Shown here: piece by piece, positions 17,623-24,813 of the stretch
Position numbering within the stretch: position 1 is the first letter of the stretch
Layout: every line of letters starts with the position of its first letter
DNA from: an uncultured Phycisphaerales bacterium
GTDB taxonomy: Bacteria; Planctomycetota; Phycisphaerae; Sedimentisphaerales; Anaerohalosphaeraceae
Assembly: GCA_937868095.1 (NCBI GenBank)
Contig: CALMLO010000034.1
Span: forward strand, 35,457 to 99,456
DNA length: 64,000 nt
Direction: 5' to 3'
Position numbers and translations under genes: made by a program
Notes under the pieces: model-generated
What the model saw: only the letters and a program-made list of their open reading frames with translations
Databases searched by the model: none
Told to the model about the DNA's origin: nothing

Positions 17623-18390
17623 TTGGTTCAGATGCCGCTGCTTGAGACGGAAGGGCTGGTCAAAAAATATTCCGGCCGTTCGGTTGTGGATGGGGTGAAG
17701 ATCATTGTGCCTCAGCGCTCGATTGTGGGGCTTTTAGGCCGCAACGGAGCGGGCAAGACGACAACCTTCCGGATGATTATTGGGATGACAGAACCGGATG
17801 GGGGCCGGGTGCTGCTGGAAGGAATGGATATTTCCCGGATACCGATGTATCGCAGGGCCAGGAGAGGGATGGGCTATTTGTCGCAGGAACCTTCCGTCTT
17901 CGGTCGGCTGACCGCAGAGGAAAATTTGACAGCCATTCTGGAAATGACGATGCCGAAAAAAAGTTCGCGGCGGCAGCTGGTTGATGATTTGATTAAGCGG
18001 TACTCCCTGACGGAAGTACGGAATACGCAGGCACGGCTTTTGTCGGGCGGGGAACGCCGGCGGCTCGAGATTGCACGGGCGATGGCCCTGCAGCCGATTC
18101 TGCTGCTGCTGGATGAGCCGTTTAGCGGCGTGGACCCGATTACAGTCGAAGAATTGCAGGGGGAGATTCGTCGGCTGGCGGCCGGCGGCGTGAGCGTTCT
18201 GATTACCGACCACAATGTGGAGCGGACCCTCGAAGTGGTGGATAAGGCCTATATCATCGACCACGGCAAGGTGATCGCTGAAGGAACGCCGCAGGAGATT
18301 GTCCGCAATGACCTGGTGCGGCGGAGCTATCTGGGACAGTCATTCCGAATGGACGACTTTGACCGTCCCGCCCGAACCTGGATGGGATAG
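17623..18390 (+). CDS. lptB: LPS export ABC transporter ATP-binding protein
   Basis: 255 residues. Walker A is GRNGAGKTTT, the Q-loop follows GYLSQEPSVF, the signature is LSGGERRR, Walker B is LLLLDEPFSGVDP and the switch His is in TDHNV. The LptB-type end of the ATPase (VIAEGTPQEI...VRRSYLGQSF) identifies the subfamily. It powers LPS extraction from the inner membrane with LptFG, which are not in this window. The TTG start follows AGGAGA at nine bases; an ATG three codons later is too far from it. Def originally followed 14 bases downstream. Confidence 0.93.
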   Translation: MVQMPLLETEGLVKKYSGRSVVDGVKIIVPQRSIVGLLGRNGAGKTTTFRMIIGMTEPDGGRVLLEGMDISRIPMYRRARRGMGYLSQEPSVFGRLTAEENLTAILEMTMPKKSSRRQLVDDLIKRYSLTEVRNTQARLLSGGERRRLEIARAMALQPILLLLDEPFSGVDPITVEELQGEIRRLAAGGVSVLITDHNVERTLEVVDKAYIIDHGKVIAEGTPQEIVRNDLVRRSYLGQSFRMDDFDRPARTWMG

Positions 18391-18404
18391 GAGACAGCGC
18401 AGGT

Positions 18405-18452
18405 ATGGCGGCTTTTGAGTGCAGGATGACGCAGTATCCGGCGGCGGTGCTG
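18405..18452 (+). repeat. Direct repeat copy 1 (def 5' end)
   Basis: 48 bases that match 20144-20191 at 46 positions. The two differences are G/A transitions, one silent (Glu codon 5) and one changing Ala to Thr at codon 14. The pair flanks about 1.69 kb. Confidence 0.9.
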
Positions 18453-18458
18453 AGATGA
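18405..18458 (+). pseudogene. Severed 5' stub of def (17 codons)
   Basis: ATG 18405 has AGGAGA about ten bases upstream, and the first 16 codons (MAAFECRMTQYPAAVL) repeat the start of the intact def gene at 20144. After CTG the sequence diverges and hits TGA at 18456. The stub sits 14 bases after lptB, where the real def start would be expected, so it marks the original junction before insertion of the ImmA/IrrE-PIN module. Confidence 0.85.
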
Positions 18459-18484
18459 ACCAGCATTGACTGAAAGGGAAATAT

Positions 18485-19675
18485 ATGAGTGAAAAAATAC
18501 CACTTAATCCGGTTTTATTAAAATGGGCCCGAGAAACAATAGGCTACAGTGTAGAAGATGTCGTAGAGAAAATAAAACGAAAATCTATTACCTCCTTGGT
18601 GGTTGAGGGATGGGAAGACGGAACTTTAAGCCCTTCTTATCCTCAACTCGAAATGCTTGCTTATACAGTATATAAGCGACCTCTTGCAATCTTTTTTTTT
18701 CCTGAACCACCTGAAGAAAAAACACCCGAGCAATCTTTCCGTACCTTACCTAGAGAAGAGATTAACCTTATGGGACCGTCGTTATTGTATCTAATCCGAC
18801 GGGCAAGAGTAATGCAAGAGAACCTTTATGAACTATATGAAGGGGAAAACCCTGCAAAGCACAAGATATGCGCTGACATTAATTTAGAAGAATATTTGTC
18901 AGTTCCCGAGGCAGCGATGGTAGTAAGGAAATATTTGGGGGCAGACCTCGAAAAGCAGTATGCCATGAAGAGAGACGAGGAAGCATTAGGGTATTGGAGA
19001 AATTTACTAGAAGATCATGGTGTTTTTGTTTTTAAGGATGCTTTTGATGATGATGAATGTTCGGGTTTTTGCTTAGATGATAAAGTTTTTCCAATTATTT
19101 ATGTTAATAACAGCCAGCCCAAAGTACGTCAGATATTTACTTTATTTCATGAGCTTGCCCATCTTTTATTCAAGACAGGTGGAGTTGACCTAAGACATGA
19201 TGATTTTGTTCAGAGGATAGAGGGAAAGAATAGAGATATTGAAATTTTTTGCAATCAGTTTGCTGGAGAATTTTTGGTTCCCACTTCAGATATTCAAAGA
19301 TTCTTGTCTGGTAAAAGAATTGAAGAAACTTTAATTTCTGAGCTGGCCAAGAAATATTGTGTTAGTCGTGAAGTGATTTTGCGCAAGTGCCTTGATTTGG
19401 AATATGTCTCACAGACATTATATGAAAGCAAAGTAAAGGAGTGGGAGACACAGAGAGTAAAAAGACCCCCTGCGGGAGCGAATAAAGCACTTTATTATCC
19501 TATGCGAGTGGCTTATCTTGGAGAGCGGTATATTGAAACTGCTTTTCGTAAATATTATAAAGGCTTAATATCAAAGTTGCAGTTGGCAGAATTCCTTGAT
19601 GTTAAGGAAAGAAACATATCTCGTCTTGAGGATCATCTATTAAGAAGGAGCTCTAACCGTGAAGTATATTTTTGA
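18485..19675 (+). CDS. HTH (Xre-like) plus ImmA/IrrE metallopeptidase, antitoxin-like
   Basis: 396 residues. The first 60 resemble an Xre-type helix-turn-helix (LLKWARETIGYSVEDVVEKI, then WEDGTLSPSYPQLEMLA). The central domain is ImmA/IrrE (DUF955) with the zinc motif HELAH at residues 222-226 and a downstream Glu at 262 in FAGEF. A C-terminal helical part follows. Such proteins are known as phage repressor proteases and as antitoxin-like partners of PIN or DUF4411 toxins. AAAGGG lies eight bases before the ATG. It overlaps the next gene by 17 bases. The codons are much more AT-rich than those of lptB or def, which suggests transfer. Confidence 0.88.
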   Translation: MSEKIPLNPVLLKWARETIGYSVEDVVEKIKRKSITSLVVEGWEDGTLSPSYPQLEMLAYTVYKRPLAIFFFPEPPEEKTPEQSFRTLPREEINLMGPSLLYLIRRARVMQENLYELYEGENPAKHKICADINLEEYLSVPEAAMVVRKYLGADLEKQYAMKRDEEALGYWRNLLEDHGVFVFKDAFDDDECSGFCLDDKVFPIIYVNNSQPKVRQIFTLFHELAHLLFKTGGVDLRHDDFVQRIEGKNRDIEIFCNQFAGEFLVPTSDIQRFLSGKRIEETLISELAKKYCVSREVILRKCLDLEYVSQTLYESKVKEWETQRVKRPPAGANKALYYPMRVAYLGERYIETAFRKYYKGLISKLQLAEFLDVKERNISRLEDHLLRRSSNREVYF

Positions 19676-20129
19676 TAGCAGTCCTCTTATTGATCTTTTC
19701 AGGCACTATTATCCAGAACAGTTTCCTTCTCTTTGGGAAAAATTCAATGCTTTAGTTTCTGAAAAACAAGTAACTTCTGTGCGAGAAGTGTATAATGAAA
19801 TTAAAGCAGGAGGAGACTCTCTAGCTAATTGGGCCAAACAGCAAAAGAATGTTCTATTTTTGCCTCCAACAACCGAAGAATTTTCATTTGTTGTCGAAAT
19901 CTTTCGTATACCGCATTTTCAAACAATGATTCGTAAAAAAGAAAGACTGCAGGGGAAACCTGTGGCCGATCCTTTTGTGATAGCTCGTGCAAAGGTTTTT
20001 CAATGTGCCGTAGTGACGAATGAGCTTTATAGGGATAATGCTGCGGGAATCCCTAATGTATGCAAGTGTTTCTCTATATCATATATGAATTTAGAAGGTT
20101 TTATGCAGCAAGAAAATTGGGTTTTTTAG
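19659..20129 (+). CDS. PIN-like toxin (DUF4411 family)
   Basis: 156 residues. The start MKYIFDSSPLIDLF carries the first PIN Asp (residue 6), EVYNEI supplies a mid-protein Glu, and KPVADPFVIARA carries the later acidic residue (Asp104) followed by VVTNE. This is the DUF4411 pattern, a PIN-fold nuclease subgroup expected to cut RNA. GTG 19659 has AAGGAG at eight bases and overlaps the upstream gene, so the two are translated together, as is usual for toxin-antitoxin pairs. Its toxicity is inferred from family and layout only. Confidence 0.8.
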   Translation: MKYIFDSSPLIDLFRHYYPEQFPSLWEKFNALVSEKQVTSVREVYNEIKAGGDSLANWAKQQKNVLFLPPTTEEFSFVVEIFRIPHFQTMIRKKERLQGKPVADPFVIARAKVFQCAVVTNELYRDNAAGIPNVCKCFSISYMNLEGFMQQENWVF

Positions 20130-20143
20130 ATGGATTGTTTATT

Positions 20144-20191
20144 ATGGCGGCTTTTGAATGCAGGATGACGCAGTATCCGGCGACGGTGCTG
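20144..20191 (+). repeat. Direct repeat copy 2 (start of intact def)
   Basis: Second copy of the 48-base def 5' end (see 18405-18452). Upstream of its ATG there is no purine-rich ribosome binding site; the sequence comes from the end of the PIN gene region. Confidence 0.9.
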
Positions 20192-20665
20192 GGCAGGAAG
20201 GCGCGGCCGGTAGAAAAAATCGACGATTCCATTCGGGCGCTGGCGGAGCGGATGAAAGAACTGATGGTCGAGCACAAAGGCGTTGGGCTGGCCGGGCCGC
20301 AGGCCGGAGTGGACCTGCGGATTTTTGTTGTGTCAGCCGACGGCACCAAAGAAACAGCCAAAGTCTATATCAATCCGGAAATTCAGGTGGGCGGCCCGCT
20401 GGAAGAGCACGAGGAAGGGTGTCTGTCTCTGCCGGGCATCTGGGGGAAAATCCGGCGGTATAAAAAATGCACCGTGACGGCCACGGATTTGGAAGGCCGC
20501 CGCTTTACGGAAGAAGGCGAAGGACTTTTGGCGCGGGCTTTTCAGCACGAGTACGATCATCTGGAAGGCATTATGATTAAAGACCGGCTGAGTATGGCCG
20601 CTCAACTTCGGGCCCGAAAACGACTCAGGGAACTGGAAGAGGAAGCCGGCCAGCAGCCGGCCTGA
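20144..20665 (+). CDS. def: Peptide deformylase
   Basis: 173 residues. The three metal-site motifs are intact: GVGLAGPQ, EEGCLSLP and HEYDH. It removes the formyl group from nascent proteins in the cytosol and is normally essential. The ATG at 20144 is chosen because the same start is duplicated upstream with a proper ribosome binding site. The open frame reaches back to 20060 inside the PIN gene, but that extension has no family support. The gene lies 14 bases after the PIN stop codon, so translation probably depends on re-initiation or read-through from the module. Confidence 0.93.
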   Translation: MAAFECRMTQYPATVLGRKARPVEKIDDSIRALAERMKELMVEHKGVGLAGPQAGVDLRIFVVSADGTKETAKVYINPEIQVGGPLEEHEEGCLSLPGIWGKIRRYKKCTVTATDLEGRRFTEEGEGLLARAFQHEYDHLEGIMIKDRLSMAAQLRARKRLRELEEEAGQQPA

Positions 20666-20673
20666 ACACAGGG

Positions 20674-21084
20674 ATGCCCCCCTCGATGAAGATGCTGGCG
20701 CACGGGATTGATTTGGTGGAGTTTGGACGGCTGGAGCGGCTTCTGGAACGTCATCAGCAGCGAGTACTCGAACGGGTGTTTACCCAGCGCGAGCAGGCGG
20801 ATGCCCAGGGACTGCGGAATCGTCTGGAGCGTTTGGCGGGCCGGTTTGCCGCCAAAGAAGCGGTGATGAAACTGATCGGTATCGGCTGGCGGGAGGGTGT
20901 GGCCTGGACGGATATAGAAGTGGTCAACGATGCTCTCGGCAGACCTGTCGTCAACTTGTCAGGCCGTCTGAAGGAACTGGCTTGTCAGCGGGGTATCGAG
21001 CAAATCACCCTGAGTATTACACACACCGACCGCTTTGCCATCGCTTCCGCCGTGGCCCTGGCGGAGGGCGGGCTTTCGATGTAG
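20674..21084 (+). CDS. acpS: Holo-[acyl-carrier-protein] synthase
   Basis: Up to 136 residues; ATGs at 20674, 20686 and 20692 are in frame, and family alignment favours the last two, since AcpS proteins begin near (G)IDLVE. The motifs GIDLVEF with the metal-binding Asp, RFAAKEAVMKLIG and the late SITHTD are all present. It transfers 4'-phosphopantetheine from CoA to acyl carrier protein. It starts eight bases after def and belongs to the same operon. Confidence 0.92.
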   Translation: MPPSMKMLAHGIDLVEFGRLERLLERHQQRVLERVFTQREQADAQGLRNRLERLAGRFAAKEAVMKLIGIGWREGVAWTDIEVVNDALGRPVVNLSGRLKELACQRGIEQITLSITHTDRFAIASAVALAEGGLSM

Positions 21085-21093
21085 ATAGCGGCC

Positions 21094-21408
21094 TTATTCC
21101 GTCGTGGGGATTTTGATGACGTCCAACTCTTCGTCGGTCAGTTCATCTACAAAGGCAACGGCCTGCCCGCGGGTCCGAGGCCGATGCGGATCAATTCGTC
21201 GGCAGCGCCGCTGAATCGACCTGCCGTTGGGCAGGCGGAATGTAAGAATGCCGGTTTGAAAGGGGATGGAGTCGGCGAAGACATAGGCCCCGCTTTTGCT
21301 GATGTTCAAAACAAACCCTTCCGTGCAAAGGTCAGAATCATCGGCACTGATCGCGGCACGGATGTCTTCACGGGCCTTAAACCGTTCACTTTTTCTTTTT
21401 TCTTCCAT
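21094..21408 (-). CDS. PilZ domain protein
   Basis: 104 residues from ATG 21408 with GGAG nine bases upstream. A single PilZ domain: RKSERFKAREDIRAAI provides the RxxxR element and NISKSGAYV the (D/N)xSxxG element that bind cyclic di-GMP. No partner domain is attached, so it probably acts as a small adaptor. It is convergent with acpS, ten bases apart. Confidence 0.82.
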   Translation of the reverse strand: MEEKRKSERFKAREDIRAAISADDSDLCTEGFVLNISKSGAYVFADSIPFQTGILTFRLPNGRSIQRRCRRIDPHRPRTRGQAVAFVDELTDEELDVIKIPTTE

Positions 21409-21573
21409 CGGTTCATTCTCCGCCCTTGACTGTCTTTGACCGCCGGCTGACAAAAAAGGATTTTGACCTTCGTCCGGCACTTAACCCAACCAAGGAATTG
21501 TATCGGCAAGGCAGGGACAGGGGCAATAAGAAAAAATCCGCCCCGCCGGAGCAAACGAAGATCGAGAGAATCC

Positions 21574-22449
21574 TTATTCAAACAGCACGGCCAGCCGTTT
21601 CCGCTCTTGCGGATTGACGGCCTGTGGGCTTGTCCACACTGCCAAATCAAGGGCATGTCGACAGGAGCAGTCCGCATCGACCAGCCGGCTTTCGGTTTTG
21701 AGCAGGTGCTGAATGAAGGCAATAGACCGTTCAGTGGCGGTTTGGAGATTGCCGATAATTTCTTCCAGAAGGGACGGCTGGGGCTGTCCGGCAGGATGAG
21801 GACGCCAGCAGTCATAATCGGTCACCAGGGCAACCAGCGCATAACACATCTGCGCTTCGCGGGCAAGTTTGGCTTCCGGCAGGGCGGTCATTCCGATCAG
21901 GTCAGCTCCCCATTGGCGGTGGAGAAGCGATTCGGCCTGGGTGGAAAATTGCGGCCCTTCCATGCAAAGATAGGTGCCGGCAGGATGAATTTTCAACGAA
22001 AGCCCCCTGCTGATTGAGAGCATCTGTTCCCGGAGACGCCGGCAGCAGGGCCTGGAGAAGTCAACATGAACAGCCCCGAGATTATCAAAAAAACTCGATT
22101 GACGCCGGCAGGTTTTGTCGATGAATTGCTCCGCAAGAACCAGCTCGCCGGGGGCAAAATCTTCCCGAAGAGAGCCCACAGCGCCGCTGGCGATGAGAGT
22201 GCGTACCCCCAGGGCTTTTAGTGCGAAAATATTGGCGGCGTAGGGAACCCGCGACGGGTTGAGAAAATGCCCGGCTCCATGACGATTCAGAAAGGCGATG
22301 CGTCGGCCTGCAAAGGTGCCGATTTGAATAGGCCCGCTCGGTTTGCCGAAGGGGGTATCCGGGGTTTCAGAGGTGATTTCGGTTAGATGGGCGGCCAGAG
22401 CATCGCCCAGCCCCGTGCCGCCGATGATGCCTATGGTTGGTTTTTCCAT
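21574..22449 (-). CDS. mtnP: S-methyl-5'-thioadenosine phosphorylase
   Basis: 291 residues from ATG 22449 with GGGAG at seven bases. Signature segments of the MTAP family are GIIGGTGLGD, FLNRHGAGHFLNPSRVPYAANIFALKALGV, MEGPQFSTQAES and MTALPEAKLAREAQMCYA...VTDYDCW, the last carrying the Asp pair that reads the adenine ring. It splits methylthioadenosine, the by-product of aminopropyl transfer, into adenine and methylthioribose-1-phosphate. The neighbouring gene is a spermidine-synthase-like protein, a sensible pairing. Confidence 0.9.
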   Translation of the reverse strand: MEKPTIGIIGGTGLGDALAAHLTEITSETPDTPFGKPSGPIQIGTFAGRRIAFLNRHGAGHFLNPSRVPYAANIFALKALGVRTLIASGAVGSLREDFAPGELVLAEQFIDKTCRRQSSFFDNLGAVHVDFSRPCCRRLREQMLSISRGLSLKIHPAGTYLCMEGPQFSTQAESLLHRQWGADLIGMTALPEAKLAREAQMCYALVALVTDYDCWRPHPAGQPQPSLLEEIIGNLQTATERSIAFIQHLLKTESRLVDADCSCRHALDLAVWTSPQAVNPQERKRLAVLFE

Positions 22450-22515
22450 ATCAATCTCCCGCTTCTTTTTCTTTTTGGAAGATTGTAGCCGACAGGCCAA
22501 AGAGAGAAAAGGGGG

Positions 22516-24606
22516 CTATCTTTTTTTAGGGGCTTTTTTCAGGATTTGGAGGAGATGAATATGGTCATCCGTCCATAAATCAATCGAATCTGCCGGCTCT
22601 CGAAAAGGGCTGGCGGCAGATTGCAGAAGGGGCTTGGACAGGGGCTGTTCGCTGGCGGAAAGCAAAAGCCAGTCCGAATCAAGGGTGCCGAGTAGGGGGT
22701 CTTCGAAGGTTTCAATCCACAAGGGGTGAAGATGGAAATGCTCAGCAAGTCTGCGAACAAGTTTGACAAGGTCTAAATGGACGGAAGAGATGTGAAAGGC
22801 CAGAACCCCATCGGACTTGAGATGTTTGAGGTAGATTTCCATGGCCTCGCACGTCAGCAGGTGCACCGGCACAGCATCGCTGCTGAAGGCATCCAGAACC
22901 AGAATGTCAAATTGCTGGGGCGGTTCCTTCTCGAGGGACAGCCGTCCGTCGCCGAGGACGATTTCAATGGAGGCCTTGCTGTCGGACAGATAGGTAAAAT
23001 ATTTTCGGGCCAGCCGCTCCACGTTGGGATTGATTTCATAAAAGCGGATAGTATCGCCGGCTTTGCCGTAGCAGGCAATGGTGCCGACCCCCAAACCAAC
23101 CCCTCCAATCCGGCGGTTGGGATGCTGGGGGTCCGAACGAATCAGCAGACCAATGCCGCTCTTGAAGCCGTAGTAGGCGGTGGGCAGCGAGCGTTTGTCA
23201 GGGTGCTGAAACTGAAGGCCGTGAAAGGTGGTGCCGTGCTGGAGGAGCCGTTTGTGCTGAAGAGGGTTGTTCCAGTCCTCTTCCCAGACGGTCAGGACGC
23301 CGAAGAAATTGCGGGCATGCTCGATAGCCCGCTGGTTTTGAGTGGTGCGTTTGCCGGTGAAAAAGACGCCTGCCAGCCCCACAGCCGACAGTGCTGCCAC
23401 ATAGACAATTTTGCGGCGGAAGCCGCGGATGTATTTCTGGTCGGTCAGGACAATCAAAATGACAGCCGTCAAAAGCCCCAGATGCAGTTCGATGTACGTT
23501 TTGAAAAGAAGAGGAGCGAGGACGGAGACAAAAACCCCGCCCAGTGCCCCGCCGGCCGCAATCAGAAGATAGTAAGAAGTCAGAAAACGGGGATGCGGCC
23601 GCAGGGCATAAAGTTCGCCGTGGCAGACCATACAGCAGCAGAAGAGCAGAAAAGCATAAAGCCCGATAACAAGAGTTATATTTGGATATTTCTCCTCTAC
23701 AAATCGGGCAAGAATGATGCCGAGGATGCTGATGATGAATAGAGTCAAAAAAAGAGAGCGTTTATACCATTTGGAGTTGTCAAAACAGATTATAAAAGAC
23801 ACCAGATATAAGCTTAAAGGCAGCACCCACAGAAACGGCACGACAGCGATATCTTGGGTGATTTTTTCTGTTACGGCCAACAAAACAGTGGAGGCGGCGG
23901 CAGGCAGGGCCAGCCAAAAGAAGCGAATCGAGAAAGAAGGAGGCATACAAGAGCCGATTTCCGGCTGTTTTTCCTCACTTCCCTGTAAAACTGGGTGGGT
24001 TGAGTAGAGTTTGACGGCACAGAGCGCAAAAAAGACAGCATAAATAAGGAAAGAGAAGGACCAGAATGCGGCTTGCTGATGCCGGCTGAGGTAAGCTTCA
24101 AACAGAAAAGGATAGGACAGCAGGGCCAAAAGGGAGCCGGTATTGCTCAGGGCATAGAGACGATACGGGACGAAACCGCGATTGAGCCGGCAAATCCAGG
24201 ACTGCAGGAGGGGGCCGGTGGAAGAAAGGATAAAATAGGGAAGCCCGATACAGAGAGTGCATATCCATAATATGCTGATGACGGGATTTTCGCCGGTGGA
24301 CGGTTTCAGGGTTGCCGGCGGGATAATCCGAAAGGCGAGGAAGGCGGCCGCCGACAGCAGGAGCAGATGAAGAAGCGCCTGCTGACGGCCTGAAAGGCGG
24401 CTCAGAAAGTGAGCATAGGCATAGCCGCCCAGCAGGAACAGCTGAAAAAAGAGCATACAGGCGGTCCACACTTCCGGAGTGCCGCCAAACCACGGCGTTA
24501 AAAACCGCCCAAACAGCGGCTGAACCTGAAAAAGCAGAAAAGCACCGAGAAATACAGCCGCAGCAAAGAGAACTTTGGGAAAAAAGTTCGATTTTCTTTT
24601 TTTCAT
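22516..24606 (-). CDS. Fused membrane/spermidine-synthase-like protein
   Basis: 696 residues. The first two thirds hold about 12-14 transmembrane helices, starting with FLLFQVQPLFGRFLTPWFGGTP, which is typical of the 'fused MFS/spermidine synthase' family. From about residue 490 there is a spermidine-synthase-like Rossmann domain with VGLGVGTIACYG (SAM-type loop), FYEINPNVERLA and LDAFSSDAVPVHLLT. The aminopropyl-transfer Asp pattern is only partly kept, so activity on putrescine is uncertain. It is adjacent to mtnP, which would remove the methylthioadenosine product. Confidence 0.82.
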   Translation of the reverse strand: MKKRKSNFFPKVLFAAAVFLGAFLLFQVQPLFGRFLTPWFGGTPEVWTACMLFFQLFLLGGYAYAHFLSRLSGRQQALLHLLLLSAAAFLAFRIIPPATLKPSTGENPVISILWICTLCIGLPYFILSSTGPLLQSWICRLNRGFVPYRLYALSNTGSLLALLSYPFLFEAYLSRHQQAAFWSFSFLIYAVFFALCAVKLYSTHPVLQGSEEKQPEIGSCMPPSFSIRFFWLALPAAASTVLLAVTEKITQDIAVVPFLWVLPLSLYLVSFIICFDNSKWYKRSLFLTLFIISILGIILARFVEEKYPNITLVIGLYAFLLFCCCMVCHGELYALRPHPRFLTSYYLLIAAGGALGGVFVSVLAPLLFKTYIELHLGLLTAVILIVLTDQKYIRGFRRKIVYVAALSAVGLAGVFFTGKRTTQNQRAIEHARNFFGVLTVWEEDWNNPLQHKRLLQHGTTFHGLQFQHPDKRSLPTAYYGFKSGIGLLIRSDPQHPNRRIGGVGLGVGTIACYGKAGDTIRFYEINPNVERLARKYFTYLSDSKASIEIVLGDGRLSLEKEPPQQFDILVLDAFSSDAVPVHLLTCEAMEIYLKHLKSDGVLAFHISSVHLDLVKLVRRLAEHFHLHPLWIETFEDPLLGTLDSDWLLLSASEQPLSKPLLQSAASPFREPADSIDLWTDDHIHLLQILKKAPKKR

Positions 24607-24717
24607 GGACGTTAGAATATAACTTTATTGGGGGAAAACAAAATCTTTAAAAGAGTTTTTTGCTTGCGAGCGAAAATCGCAGGAAGATTGGAAAGAAGCA
24701 ATCGACAAAACATCCAT

Positions 24718-24745
24718 TTGACAAAAAGGACAAAAAATATATAAT
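24718..24745 (+). promoter_or_regulatory. Sigma-70-like promoter of the surface-glycan operon
   Basis: A consensus TTGACA (24718-24723), 16-base spacer and a perfect TATAAT (24740-24745), in an AT-rich gap between the divergent spermidine-synthase-like gene and the flippase. Confidence 0.75.
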
Positions 24746-24813
24746 TCTCTGTAAAATAAGCAGTTATTGGGTTATTCACAGACTTTTTTGAACTGGGTGA
24801 GCCAATCAAGGAC

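Noticed and set aside
18405..18458. A functional 17-residue leader peptide
   Set aside because: Its sequence is that of the def N-terminus, so a severed gene start explains it better than an independent peptide.
20060..20143. N-terminal extension of peptide deformylase into the PIN gene
   Set aside because: The extension overlaps the end of a coding gene in another frame, has no family counterpart, and the true start is shown by the duplicated copy with its ribosome binding site.
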